Shown here: in pieces, positions 32,001 through 42,259 of the stretch
Layout of the letters: each line of letters starts with the position of its first letter
Position numbering within the stretch: the stretch's first letter is position 1
NCBI RefSeq assembly: GCF_026151205.1
Contig: NC_087081.1
Coordinates: forward strand, 13,746,340 to 13,806,339
Length of the DNA stretch: 60,000 nucleotides
Direction of reading: 5' to 3'
From: Bolinopsis microptera
Lineage: Eukaryota; Ctenophora; Tentaculata; Lobata; Bolinopsidae
The notes under the pieces: generated by a model
What the model saw: only the letters and a program-made list of their open reading frames with translations
The model's database searches: none
What the model was told of the DNA's origin: nothing
Program-made: the position numbers and the translations under genes

Positions 32001-32072
32001 TAGTTTTAATTTCTAAAGGTGTCGACTCAAGATCCCACTCTATTTCCACGTTACGTTCGACTGGTAACCAAC
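22863..32072 (-). CDS. multi-exon gene for a modular cysteine-rich extracellular protein (partial)
   Basis: Visible exon order from the 5' side: 31623-32072 (150-residue domain), then eleven 96-bp A exons alternating with ten 144-bp B exons (30687 down to 23277), then a 195-bp sushi-like exon (22863-23057). Each has AG acceptor and GT donor signals, each length is a multiple of three, and all junctions are phase 1, the classic pattern for exon-shuffled extracellular modules. The visible part encodes about 1050 residues. B modules match the GCC2_GCC3 (ephrin-receptor-like) type. Probably secreted or membrane-anchored, in adhesion or recognition. Signal peptide, start codon and C-terminus were not identified. 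Exons and introns are both near-identical between units, so assembly copy number is uncertain. Confidence 0.8.
23277..30687 (-). CDS. A-type cysteine-rich exons, 11 copies of 96 bp
   Basis: Coordinates: 23277-23372, 23990-24085, 24725-24820, 25462-25557, 26198-26293, 26932-27027, 27662-27757, 28394-28489, 29135-29230, 29862-29957, 30592-30687. Each begins AGCCGTGTGG after CAG or TAG and ends GCCTGTG before GTAAG. The 32-residue module has the form PCGE(K/G)(S/T)YR.DAMTSCETC.AG..PN.(N/D)KTAC, with four cysteines. The lowest-coordinate copy (A1) is the most diverged (AAGGKPNTNKTAC); central copies are almost identical. Confidence 0.85.
23277..30687 (-). repeat. tandem array of about 10 gene units, each about 0.73 kb with two exons and two introns
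   Basis: Introns are repeated as faithfully as exons: landmarks such as ACGGTTCTTGTCTTTT and TATCTGGCGC recur in the longer introns. Blocks near 26.6-28.1 kb and 28.1-29.6 kb are especially similar. This is tandem duplication of an exon pair within one gene, kept in frame by phase-1 symmetry. Confidence 0.92.
23688..30430 (-). CDS. B-type GCC2_GCC3-like exons, 10 copies of 144 bp
   Basis: Coordinates: 23688-23831, 24420-24563, 25157-25300, 25887-26030, 26621-26764, 27357-27500, 28083-28226, 28830-28973, 29560-29703, 30287-30430. The 48-residue module starts PCPAGSYKNI and has cysteines at CEECPDNT, ALCTACELG and TKCG, matching the GCC2_GCC3 family in pattern and length. Two forms exist: IEMNTCEEC and IAMNTCKEC. 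From low to high coordinate they run E,K,K,E,E,K,E,K,E,E, so duplication partly involved two-unit blocks of about 1.46 kb. Confidence 0.87.
30688..31622. other. intron of the cysteine-rich gene
   Basis: Lies between exon A11 and the 150-residue domain exon. The first about 250 bp resemble the introns of the array (ACCACAAATTTTCCTTCTTG). The rest is A+T-rich; 31370-31490 is richer in G+C but no exon could be supported. Confidence 0.5.
31623..32072 (-). CDS. 150-residue extracellular-type domain exon upstream of the cysteine-rich array
   Basis: 450 bp from acceptor CAATTAACAG to donor AACCAG|GTGACT, phase 1 at both ends. The encoded segment alternates hydrophobic and polar residues in a beta-rich pattern: NVEIEWDL, DMVHVFLYS, GGVYLKFSS, KVWRITLTKTAG, VVIHCNEVEV and DVTKIKFAS, with few cysteines. 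Repeated W-R-I and K-I-K-F strands suggest a lectin-like or jelly-roll fold, but I do not recognise a named family. Clean symmetric splice boundaries and adjacency to the array make it part of the same gene. The short plus-strand and alternate minus-strand frames here are shadows. Confidence 0.65.
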
Positions 32073-32213
32073 CTGTTAATTGTATGTTTAATTCATGACT
32101 ACTGAGCAACGATTAATGAATATCATGAATTTAAAGAAGAGGTGTTCTAGCAAAATTGTAAAGGAATTGTATGAATGTCGCCCATAGTTTATTCTCAGAA
32201 TTTAAGGGCCCGA

Positions 32214-33342
32214 CCATACTATGACTGTTGTCATGGTGCGGTCAGATTTAATGACCATATGTACGTAGTGTGTTTATAGGGCGTGCCAAGGATACGTGTC
32301 AACTCCTCAGGCACTCGGCTTTTCAAAAGCCGTACCTAGCTGATAATCCGTGCCTGACGTGACTGCAGGCACAGTCTATTCAGTACTCGTGCCAACTGTC
32401 ATGGATAACGTGACGTCACGATTACCTAATAAGGTCAATATTTTTCGTGATATGGACATTTGCAGTGCAGAGTGCAAAGATAAACGATAGTACTATAGTA
32501 CAGACAGATCCGTCTAAAAAAATCGATCTACTGACAGAAGAAGCTTCCAGAGGATTTATGACGTTTTTAGGTTCAATTTTAAGTTTCATTCGGGTGGCCA
32601 ACTTTTCCAAAATTGTCCACGTGTCTTAAGGCCACTTTTGGCCACTTTTTGCCACTTTTTGCCACTTTTTACCTCCTTTCTTGTTTGTCAAATATTTTCA
32701 GCTGTGAACATCGTAGAAGGATACGAACATGTTTGACGATAGCCTGTAGATTGATAGTTTGATCTCAGTATTTACAACAATTCATCTAGTTTGATTGATT
32801 CAAAGGGAAACAAATTCCTCTTATAATAGAGGGTAATTATCATATCGACGAGAAAAACGTTTGTAAGGCAAATGTTCATGTCAGACAATTAGATAATTGG
32901 ATAGTTACTAATCAGCAAGTAACAAAAAATCATAAAAATGTTTATTGGCTCAAAATTATCGGGATTTCTTGAAACACTGGGAAAGGTAGGTAGCTTTTGA
33001 AAAAACTTTCGAAAATTTAAAATTTGTTTCCGCCAAAAGTTTTTTCGAATTAAAGTTCTAATGAAAGCATCAAACCATGGTTTGGTGGCCGAACTGCATC
33101 CAACCGAATTGGTCCCCACTGGGAACCAGATTGGTCCCCACTGGGAATCGAACCCCAGTCGTCCGTGTGGGAAGTAAATGTATTAAAACCACTAAACCAC
33201 CCGGCCGACGTGACAGCACTCACATTTTACTATTTTCATCCCAATTATCATAGTATGTTTAGAGATCGAGCCTAAAATCATGACAAATGGCACAGTGTGT
33301 TATGAGGCCGTGCCTTTACTCGTGACAACAGTCATAGTATGG
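32214..33342. mobile_element. non-autonomous DNA element with 22-bp inverted ends
   Basis: Left end CCATACTATGACTGTTGTCA at 32214 and its complement ending at 33342 match at 21 of 22 positions. Similarity appears to extend inwards (GTGCCAAGGATA/AGGCACGG-like blocks) but is weak. No transposase frame is visible. A TGACGTCA site lies near 32411, a GCCACTTTTT repeat near 32630-32670, and a tRNA-like segment inside the right half. No convincing target duplication was found. Confidence 0.6.
33137..33209 (-). repeat. tRNA-like segment (probable tRNA-derived SINE head or tRNA pseudogene)
   Basis: On the minus strand an A box TGGTTTAGTGG (33189-33199) and a B box GGTTCGATTCC (33144-33154) are spaced as in a tRNA. 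The T-stem pairing is imperfect and the acceptor ends do not pair, so a functional tRNA is unlikely. The adjacent GGTCCCCACTGGGAA block is duplicated (about 33110-33145). Confidence 0.5.
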
Positions 33343-34789
33343 CTCTTACTTCCTTTTCCCATAGGTAGTATACAAATTTGCGAAATTTGTGACTAAAATT
33401 ATGGTATTATCAAAATGTTTGTAACCAAATTTATTGACCTTTAGGTATACTTTTATGCGATACATCGCATAAATATCATTATGGTAAACTTTTAATCAGT
33501 ATATTATGTAATCATTTGATTTAACCTGTTATCCGGTTTGCAGGAACCATGTAATTCAAATTTTCCCCGATTACTTCATTTCCCGATTACTTCGCTGCCT
33601 GTTAGGTGCCTTGCCGTCACTCGATAGGCAGCAGTATTTATGCGACCAGCTCTGTAAAACATTTTCTTACAACGACATATTATGCTATCTTTTATAATCC
33701 AATATTTTAGAACTTTACACCTTGTTGTATTTGCGAAAGATCAAAGTATACAGACTGTTACAATGCTGAAAAACAGCAAACGTTTTTCCCTAGGGCGTTA
33801 ATTGTACTGACGGAGGTCACTAGTATCAAGATCTTAGTTTTAAGTTATATTAAAACAAAACACTTATTTAACAATAGATGTATCTCCAATCAGATAATGT
33901 AACTACACAAGCCACAGCAATTAAGTCTATGATATGTAGGCTGAGACATCTAGAAAATGCCGTTTTGAGTATGAGTTGTTAACTCAGAGTCATACCCTTG
34001 TTTGTTTCAGCTGTTAGATTCAGCATGAAGCAAACAGAGGAGTGAATTACTGAGAATTAAACAATTTGAACTTATTGTAGTGACACCAGATGGATTTTCA
34101 ATGTTATCATTTAGGTCTTAATTCTTTTCTGTTTGATCCCTGTCACCCTGTGGTCAATTCAAAGATAATACTTTCAACACTTGCACTTCTACTGGATAAA
34201 CTTCACCTCATTGGACACACTTCCTACAGCTCTTATCCCGACGTACAATAAGTATCAGCCCGAAAGCAGCTCAAAAATATTTCTACTGAGTTTGATTAAT
34301 GTAGTAAACCTAAATTCGTTACAATTTGCAGGCCGTGAATGAATGGGGAAAACGATCAGCGACCGATTACATTCCCGGTATCATTTTGCATAAATTTGAG
34401 AACGGTAACTTAAATTGATCTACTTCCTTTGTGTCTGGAAAAAGGAGATACGGTCGATGGTCCAATCTACCCAATTTTTGGTTTTTGTGAAAAGTATTTA
34501 ATACTATAATTATCTCATTTCACCGGGTATAAGTGGTACTATTTCTATTTTCTATAACGATAAATTATTGATCTATTTTTGATCAATGATAAGTAAAATA
34601 GCAGCTCATGCATGCACATGTCACGTAGCTTACCACAGAGAGATAGCGAGATGATTTGTAGGAATATTAACTTCGTTTGAAGATTCCGCATGTCTGCCAT
34701 TCTACATTGTTAGAAAAATCGATGTTTAGCTTTAAACGAAATGTCAACAACTGAAGATTGAGGAAAGTACATAATACAAGTTTACTAAT
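33343..34789. other. non-coding stretch, no gene recognised
   Basis: A+T-rich sequence with only short ORFs. No repeat family, RNA gene or splice-bounded coding segment could be supported. Confidence 0.45.
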
Positions 34790-35070
34790 TAACTCACCAG
34801 AGTGCTATCACGTGAATTAAATGAATTTGTGGATTTGCAGCCGAACGAAACGGTTTTATAAACCCTAATCCTATCCAGTAACCATGACCCCGAAGCTGAT
34901 CACTATGACCGTAATTCATGTTTTACAAGCCTGTCGTGTGACCAAAACAGTTTTTGCCGATAACTTCTTGGGCAAGCGTTTCAACCTTATACATTTATAG
35001 CAACCCTATATATTTATAGCAGGTAATTCGGAATCAGCGTCCAAAATACATCGAACGAAGCTTATACTAT
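34790..35070 (+). repeat. dispersed repeat, copy 1 (second copy at 46180-46470)
   Basis: Shared blocks in the same order: TTTGCAGCCG, ACGGTTTTA, AAACCCTAATCC, CCCCGAAGCT, TTCACGTTTTACCAGCCTGTC-like, GTGACCAAAA and TTCGGAATCAGCGTCCAAAA. This copy lacks the CCCTAA expansions of the other. Probably an old interspersed element; no coding capacity. Confidence 0.75.
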
Positions 35071-35284
35071 TGACATTTTACATACTTTCATGGCCGGGCT
35101 CTTTCCTAAACGTTTCAAATATCATCGGCGAGTGATAACTAGCAGAAAGCCCATGCTCTACACCATTCTGCCCTCCGCTAAAGACTAAATAAGCGGGTCT
35201 ACAATCACCATCTTGCGATTAATTTTGTGATTAAATAATTTTAATCTTATTCCTTTCTAGAGGCAAACATCATATTATATGATA

Positions 35285-35591
35285 CTAGAAAACCCGTGGT
35301 CACAGGGAAGAAGCTAATAGTATTTTTTGTTATTAAGTTTAAATCGCGTCAAAAAATATCCTACACAACCGAAGATACAGCCAATTAAAATGTTGCTCGC
35401 ACTAAACACAACGTTATATCAACAAAACCGATCAAAATGCCGTTTTAAAAATCTTTGCACGTGCACGTGCGTGTAACAATCCTCGTTACCATGATAACTT
35501 CTCAACTACCTATTTCTCGTCTGATTTGCACGTGGGCGGTCGTACAAACGACAAACAAAGATAATTCTTTGAATTATAAGTAAGATATAGA
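35285..35591 (-). mobile_element. Helitron-like non-autonomous element, copy 3
   Basis: Reverse-complement relative of the 18459-19083 pair. Its CTAG end is at 35285-35288 (CTAGAAAACCCGTGGT) and its TC end at about 35591. Shared blocks include GCACGTGGGCGGTCGTAC, AACGTTAT/AACGCAATT-like segments and CCGAAGATACAGC. It is more diverged than the other two are from each other, so the family has been active more than once. Confidence 0.6.
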
Positions 35592-35599
35592 GGCAACAA

Positions 35600-36091
35600 A
35601 AAGGTGCATTCAAAAGAAAAAAATGGTTCGGCTCTATCACAAATTTCATCTTGCATCTTAGGGGGGCGCAAAAATCATTGATGTTAAGTACGCCGAAAAA
35701 CCAGTCGAAAATACGCCGTTTGTCTAAATTGTAAGACATACGTGAAATACGGCACATTTTGCAACTTTAGAAAAAAATTAAAAGTTTGATGCTAATATAA
35801 ATTTTGTCCGAATATGCTCGTATGCCGTACGTTTATAAAATATGCTACGTACTTAACATCCTTGGCCAAATTTTCGTTTGAATGTGGAATAATTTTGAAA
35901 AACTTAACTGAAGTACTAGCAAAACTGCGCGTTTTGCTCTAGAAACACACTTTTTAGAAATTTTTACCGGCGTATCCTCTAAGTTTAAAATCACCTAATT
36001 TGTTCAATTTTAGGGAGGGGCGCCAAAAGGTAAGGGGGCATCAACAGGGGGCGCTTTTTCGGCGCCAACAGGCAACGTTACACCACTGATT
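35600..36091 (+). mobile_element. hAT-type MITE relative, 5' boundary unclear
   Basis: The part from about 35870 to 36091 aligns with the MITE at 44221-44508: AAACTGCGCGTTTTGCTCTA, CACCTAATTTGTTCAATTTT and the end CGTTACACCACTG. The left part shares only CTTAGGGGGGCGC. No left inverted repeat was found; the left end may be lost next to the Helitron-like element. Confidence 0.6.
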
Positions 36092-36460
36092 ATATTCAAG
36101 TGCGACCTATTCCTGTAATTTAGTATGTATATTGTGTCATGTTAGCTAAGGACAAATAAGACCGTCATAAATTGGCAATGTGGCTATGGACGGGATGGTA
36201 TTCAATGTGATCATTTGCATTTTGCGGCGAGGTAGTGCAGTGGGGGAAAAAAGAAAACACATTATATTACAAATGTTTTGAATTGGCTTGCTTAAAAGTT
36301 GAAGACTGACAGCTCATAAAAACCATACTCAATGCCAAATTCCAATGAGTGGTAAAGCTTCTAGAATTTTCTATCGCAAAACAGAGCGACCAGTGGGCCT
36401 AATGGCATCATCCTGCTCGCTGCGCCTTTGGTGTCCGTTACCAAAATCAGTTGTTATCGA
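36092..36460. other. non-coding stretch, no gene recognised
   Basis: No repeat or coding feature supported; the 65-codon frame at 36345-36542 is not convincing. Confidence 0.4.
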
Positions 36461-36706
36461 TTTTACCCGAGAGAAAACGTCCGCGGTAAATTTAGATTTC
36501 CAGAGAGCGGGAGTTAAAACCAAACGTCAGGCACAACTCTAACTCTCTTAGAGAACTCTGGCCAGGTTTGTCAGTTTGTGTCCGGACATTAGGAGAGGGA
36601 CAAATCTTAATATGCTAAACTAATGGTAAGCACCCATTTAAATATGATAAACTATGCTCATCCACATTGGACTCCTTGTCTAACGGACGGTTAACTTTAA
36701 GAGCTG

Positions 36707-36966
36707 CTTTACTAAGAAACTTGGTACCTTGAATTATTGAAGTGGTGGAATTGCCGGCCCAGTCTACAAGACGCAGCTTACTTTACTAAGAAACTTGGTA
36801 CCTTGAATTATTGAAGTGGTGAATGCCGGCAGTCCTATTGAAGTGGTGGAATTGCCGGCCCAGTCTACAAGACGCAGCTTACTTTACTAAGAAACTTGGT
36901 ACCTTGAATTATTGAAGTGGTGGAATTGCCGGCCCAGTCTACAAGACGCAGCTTACTGTACTAAAT
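36707..36966 (+). repeat. minisatellite, about 3 full copies and one partial
   Basis: The unit, ACTTTACTAAGAAACTTGGT... to CAGTCTACAAGACGCAGCTT, is about 70 bp. One copy is shortened (GGTGAATGCCGGCAGTC) and followed by a partial unit. The duplicate at 38.0 kb keeps one unit, suggesting expansion after the duplication. Confidence 0.88.
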
Positions 36967-37223
36967 CCTTGATATGGAAGATAATTGTGTCCTTTAAGAG
37001 TTCGGGTGATCCTGTAGAATTACAGGTCACTCTATAATATGTAGAGACCACAGTCCAAACGGTATATATCTAACTATGGTCCAGTTATGTAATGAGGGTT
37101 ACTTTGATTGTTGATTGGGACTGGCCAAAAAGTGCTAACCAATGTTAACGGAATAGAAATTAAATGCACAATAATTATGTGAGTTGTGAAATTTCTGAAA
37201 TCCTACACACCTAATATTATTTA

Positions 37224-37275
37224 TTCATTATCTTTTCTTAATCTTATTAATATTATTGTAAGAAAAGATAATGAA
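37224..37275. repeat. perfect 17-bp inverted repeat
   Basis: TTCATTATCTTTTCTTA at 37224-37240 and its complement at 37259-37275, with an 18-bp spacer. Confidence 0.9.
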
Positions 37276-37476
37276 AAAATGATAATATACCTACAATTCT
37301 ACGTGCTTATTGTCACAAAATCTTAATTTCTTTTTTAAAGTAAAAGAAAATAATCTGAACATTAAGATTCTATAAACGAGCCAGTTAGTAAAGACAGGAA
37401 AGGTGTGCAACGGGAGAGCCAATCTCGCAAGATTCGTCGAATTATTATATGTTATACTTATAGGTACTCATTTTGT

Positions 37477-37692
37477 GTCATTTCCTTGTAGCCCAATGCG
37501 ATTGTTTAACTTTAACTGTAAGTTTATGAAGAATTATGTAATTACAGATAGTGTCATTTCCTTGTAGCCCAATGCTAATGTTTAACTTTAAGATTTATGA
37601 AGACTTATGTAATTACAGATAGTGTAATTTCCTTGTAGCCCAATGCTAATGTTTAATTTTAAGATTTATGAAGACTTATGTAATTACAGAGA
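37477..37692 (+). repeat. tandem repeat, 3 copies of about 70 bp
   Basis: GTGTCATTTCCTTGTAGCCC begins each unit (third copy GTGTAATTTCC...), followed by AATGC, GTTTAAYTTTAA and TATGTAATTACAGA. Confidence 0.92.
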
Positions 37693-38159
37693 GTAGCAGA
37701 TAGTTTTTGCGTGTGGTTCGGAAACACAATCATTAGACCAAAAATAAGTTTTTAGCAATTTTAAACGGGAAAAACGTCAGCGGTAAATCTAGATTTGCAG
37801 AAATCAGGAGTTAAAGCCAAAGGTGAGGCACATGACAACTCTAAAATAACTCCGGTCAGTTCTGGGTCCTGGCATAACATAAGTTGAGAGACGTCATGTG
37901 TAATGAGAAAATCTGTATATGATAAAATGAATGTAATGGTAAGTGCCAATTAAATCAGGATAAACTCTGTTTATTAACATGAGACTCCATGTTGACAGTT
38001 TAGTCTTAGAGCTTATGTATTAAGCAACGTAATACCGTGAATTATTGAAATGGTGGAATTGTTTGTTGCAGCAGCTGCTCGGCGCAGATTACTGAACTAA
38101 ACCCTTGACTGGAGGATAATGATGTTCTTTAAAACTAAAAGCTGTGCGGAGAATTCTAA

Positions 38160-40645
38160 TGTGGTCTGACATAAACATGTAACTCGAATTTTGAAAAATT
38201 CTGCATCAGATGAGCCCTTTTTTGTAGCCGAGAAAGGCCCGGAAGTGTGATTTCCCAACATGTAACTTTCCAAGAGGTAGTAAAAACCACGTAAAAACAT
38301 GTAAGATACATGTTTTTGTCAGAAAGTTATGACAATGAATTGGATTAGAATCACCTATGTATGAAACATACATGTTTTTGTCCGATTTTTTGCACGTGTA
38401 TTTTAGTGCAACTGCAGCTGCACGTGCTGAAATTTCACTTCCATCTCGCCGTTACTGGTTTCGTTGTAGCTTGAGCAGCTGCCTGTTGAATGCTCAAGTT
38501 AATCACGCTTGCACCTTTTTAATCATAGGTAACAGGCCACTTAAATATTTTCAAGGTTTACACGAAGGAGTTCAACAGGGTCAACAAAGTTGATAATTGC
38601 ACTCGAATTTCTGAAATTCAAAATAGTAATAATTGTGAGTTTGATGCGATAACGACGAAATTTGTACACATTTCCTTTGAAACATTAGTGCATTATATTA
38701 GCATATTCTAAGAAATGATATCGATTTTAACGGTCCAAGTTAATTCCCATCTGTTTTGTTAGCTGATGGACATTCAATAAAGTTGTGCGATAGCAGATAG
38801 GTATATTTTAGTTTAGGTACATATTATCATTTAAGAATAGGATTAGATTGAAATTTAGAATAACTTATGTAATAACGTTCTAATCCTAATGTAGTAATTG
38901 CTCAGTAGTATTTATATAGTTTATATTTTGTTTGTTGTAAATTATCATGAGTCACCTTCACCTCAAATTGTACCGTTTAGATTCCACAGTTTCAGCACCT
39001 CAAATCATATAAGTTCTCATTTTCCCAGCAATTAGTTTCATCCTTTCGTTAAGTTTTGTATACGCATTGAGGAGGAGAAGGTGGTAGATGAGGAGGATGA
39101 GGAGGTCTGAGGAGAAGGAGGAGAAGGTGAAGAAGGACTGAGGAGGAGAAGGATGAGGACTGAGGAGGAGGAGGAGGAGGAGGAGGAGAAGGACTAAGGA
39201 GGAGAAGGAGGACCCAGGAGGAGGATAACTGATGATGAGGACCGATGAGAAGGAGGAGAAGGAGGACTGAGGAGGAGGATGAGGACTGAGGAGGACTGAG
39301 GAGGAGAAGGAGGACCCAGGAGGAGGACCCAGGAGTAGGAGTAGGAGGACTGAGGAGGAGGAGGACTGAGGAGAAGGAGGACTGAGGAGGAGGAGGATGA
39401 CTGAGAAGGAGGAGGATGACTGAGAAGGAGGAGGACTGAGGAGAACTGAGGAGGAGGAGGAGGAGGACTGAATAGGAGGAGGAGTAGGGGGACTGGGGGA
39501 GGACTGAGGAGGACTGAGGAGGAGGAGGACTAAGGAGAAGAAGGAGGACTGATGAGGAGGATGAGGAGGAGTGTGACTGGGGGAGAACTGAGGATGAGGA
39601 TGAGCACTGAGGAGGAGGAGGAAGAGGACAAGGACTGAGGAGGCGGAGGACTGAGGAGGAGGACTGAGGAGGAGGAGGACTGAGGAGGAGGAGGACTGAG
39701 GAGTGAGGACTGAGGAGGAAGAGGAAGAGGACTGAGGAGGACTGAGGAGAAGGGGGAGGATGAGGAGGAGGAGGATTGAGGAGGACTGAGGAGGAGGATG
39801 ACTGAGGAGGAGAAGGAGGACTGATGAGGAGGATGGGGAGGAGGGTGACTGGGGAAGGAGGAGGAAGAGGAGGACTGAGGAGGAGGAGGACTGAGGAGGA
39901 CTGAGGAGGAGGAGGACTGAATAGGAGGAGTAGGGGGACTGAGGAGGACTGAGGAGGAGGAGGACTAAGGAGAAGGATGAGGAGGATGAGGACTGAGGAA
40001 GACTGAGGATGGCTGAGGAGGATGACTGAGAGAGATGAGGAGGAGGTGGAGGAGGAAGAGGAGGACTGAAGAGGACTGAGAAGGAGGAGGACTGAGGATA
40101 ACGGAGGAGGAGGAGGACTGAGGAGGAGGAGGAAGCATTTAAATGTTATTTCCATTTTTGTTATTTTTTGTCCGTTTTTGTCCGCTCTTTATTTTCGTCC
40201 GTTTTGAAAATACACCAAATTTATACTGAAATCAACGTAAATACATAATTTAACTCAGCCATATACATTAAAACCAAATTTATGGTAATTTGACGAATTT
40301 ACAAATGTACTTCAGTCCCAAATAAGTCAAATTACATGTTTTTGTCAGATTTTGATTGGCACTTAATTCATGAAAACAAACATGCATGAATCATATATGT
40401 TTTTGTCAGATTGCAAATAAAGCGTTTACCCATAGCTAATCAGCTATGCTACTGCAAAAAAATGGAGAAAAAATTCGAAAATCCAATGATTTTAGAGTAA
40501 AAACCGCGTTTATGCGATTTTCTCAAAATGGTAAAAACCCTAGTTACATGTTTATTTGCTCTAACCAGAGCCCTCTCGCTTGCAGTAGCGCGTCACGCAG
40601 TACGCGTAGACACATGGCTATGTGAACATGTTTATGTCAGACCAT
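38160..40645. mobile_element. candidate element bounded by GGTCTGACATAAACATG inverted ends
   Basis: GGTCTGACATAAACATG (near 38162) and its complement (near 40625-40641) enclose about 2.5 kb. The related core CATGTTTTTGTCAGA recurs inside near 38310, 38371 (TCCGA form), 40336 and 40396. No transposase frame or target duplication was found, so this may be a composite of repeats rather than one element. Confidence 0.35.
39061..40135 (+). repeat. about 1.1-kb GA-rich simple repeat
   Basis: Almost entirely GAGGAGGA-type purine sequence interspersed with GGACTGAGGA. The 368-codon serine/proline/leucine-rich minus-strand frame exists only because the repeat lacks stops. Long purine tracts can form triplex (H-) DNA and replicate poorly. 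Confidence 0.97.
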
Positions 40646-40720
40646 GCACATTAGAAGTGCAGGTCAATATACACTTTATGGTGACAATAGTGGAAAAGAG
40701 TTGTATCATGTCGTGACCCC
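40136..40720. other. non-coding stretch, no gene recognised
   Basis: Contains CATGTTTWTGTCAGA motif copies (see the 38160-40645 entry). The 62-codon frame at 40528-40716 is unsupported. Confidence 0.4.
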
Positions 40721-40724
40721 CACG

Positions 40725-41230
40725 GTCGTTTCACTATGGTGAAACTCTACCCCTGTAGAGTTTCTACGATACAGGGGAGCCGGGCACTCGTGCGCGCGCG
40801 GCGGGTCATACAACGTATGACAAGAAAAAAGGGAGTGGCGTGCCACACCCGCTGTAATTTGTAATTGATTAAATTTTTCCGAAACTTTCAGGAAATCTAA
40901 GTTTGACCCATATCTATAATCTCTGAAATTTCTGTGTAATTCTAAGAAGAATTACATAAGTTATTAAAGGGTTGCGTGCGGGTAGTAACTTTTGGGCCAC
41001 CTTGTAAAACTATAACACACATAACCCCGGCATGCGCACCACGCACTGCGCAGGGATTATATTTCAGTTTTTCCCGCGACGCGCGGGAAAAATTTATAAT
41101 AATTTCGAGTGCGAAGCACGAGGGATTATTATGAAAATAACCCCGACGTGCTTTAGCACGAGGGGTTATTTTAATATAACTTTATAAGCGTGCCGGTGTA
41201 ATGTGTTATAAACCCCTCCGGGTTAGTGCT
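40725..41230. repeat. cluster of strong hairpins
   Basis: TTTCACTATGGTGAAA and AAACTCTACCCCTGTAGAGTTT near 40729-40755; ATAACCCC...GGGATTAT at 41021-41060; TTTTTCCCGCG-ACG-CGCGGGAAAAA at 41068-41092; an ATAATAAT...ATTATTAT hairpin with AGTGC/GCACG at about 41095-41132; AATAACCCC...GGGGTTATT with CGTGC/GCACG at 41136-41170; AACCCCTCCGGGTT near 41212-41225. The GC-rich cores resemble the hairpins near Helitron ends, but no CTAG end could be placed. Confidence 0.7.
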
Positions 41231-41555
41231 AGGACCAACAAATTCGACATTTAGCTTTTAATATAATTCTAGCTACCTTAATTCCCAAAAATTTGGGCGA
41301 CAAAAAATTTGAGCGGGCCTCTCGCCCAAATTTTTTGCAGACCAAATTAATTGCAGAAATCTTTTCCGTCTGCTAAATTATTTGCTAACCAAATTTTTGG
41401 CATTTGGCCTGTGGCCCTGAAATTTATAAAAAGATGGCTTTTTCTTCATATCCAAGTGAAATAATATTTGAAATTTTAGTTTTCTAATTTGTCATTCATG
41501 GCTTGACCAAGTAAAAAGGCTTATATTTTAAATGAATAGAAATAACTGGAATAAT

Positions 41556-41920
41556 CCCAGGAACCCTGACCGGATGGGGCTTAACTTTGAAAGTAAAAGA
41601 GTTGGAGACTTCCGGTTTTTTGTAACAAGTTCCTCTTTTAAAAGTAACGTTACCTCTCCAGGAGGAAAATTCAAGACAACGTAATTGTTGAGTTATATCA
41701 AAATCTCCAGAAAAGTCCCCTTTCGGGCCGATCAAAAGTTTGCAACTTTAACTTTGCGGATTCCTGTACTCTGGTTGGCTGAATTGTGTCACGTGGTAGC
41801 TGCCTGAACATTGGAATACGCCACGCGTGCAAATCATGCTTGTTGTCGCGCGCGAGGTCAAGCCGTCTGTTTAAATTAAACCAACTCTAGTACCACCACC
41901 AGCCGGTAACTTTTCATGGG
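41556..41920 (+). repeat. 365-bp direct repeat, left copy
   Basis: Begins CCCAGGAACCCTGACC and ends TTTTCATGGG. No difference from the right copy was seen by eye, implying a recent duplication or gene conversion. Its minus strand carries an open 60-codon frame starting at TTG (IGPKGDFSGDF...), of unknown meaning. Confidence 0.93.
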
Positions 41921-42259
41921 TACGAAGTAACCAATTAGGGCTATTAAATGCCGAACACAAGGATATTTCGTATTCGGATCATATGCCTGCAGGCTGTCTG
42001 TCGCTTAAGACCATGGTCGCTCTTAACTGAGCTCTTAAGTGACGTTAAGTGAGACCGTGAGCACCACTTCTTGCCAATTTGCTTTTGAACTACGGCCCAA
42101 TCATGAAGTTAAACAGTTCAAGTTGTGTTTTAACGGCAAAATACAGCGAATTCTAGCCCTTGAAAGTTGTAGGTTTGGAAGATCAATACGGCTGCTTTAA
42201 TTCTTAAAAGTCTTAAGTTAGAACGGCTAAAACACCCTATTCGGCGTCAGCCAGCTACA

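Larger units (their letters stand above)
36470..38135. repeat. diverged direct duplication (36470-37005 and 37765-38135)
   Basis: Shared blocks in order: AAAACGTCNGCGGTAAAT, GGAGTTAAA.CCAAA, AATGGTAAG, GATAAACT, TGAATTATTGAA.TGGTGGAATTG and CTAAA.CCTTGA. The first copy carries a minisatellite where the second has a single unit. Confidence 0.6.

Noticed and set aside
33137-33209. Functional tRNA gene
   Set aside because: A and B boxes are good, but the acceptor arms do not pair and the T-stem has mismatches.
39049-40155. 368-codon serine/proline/leucine-rich ORF
   Set aside because: Low-complexity translation of the GA-rich repeat.
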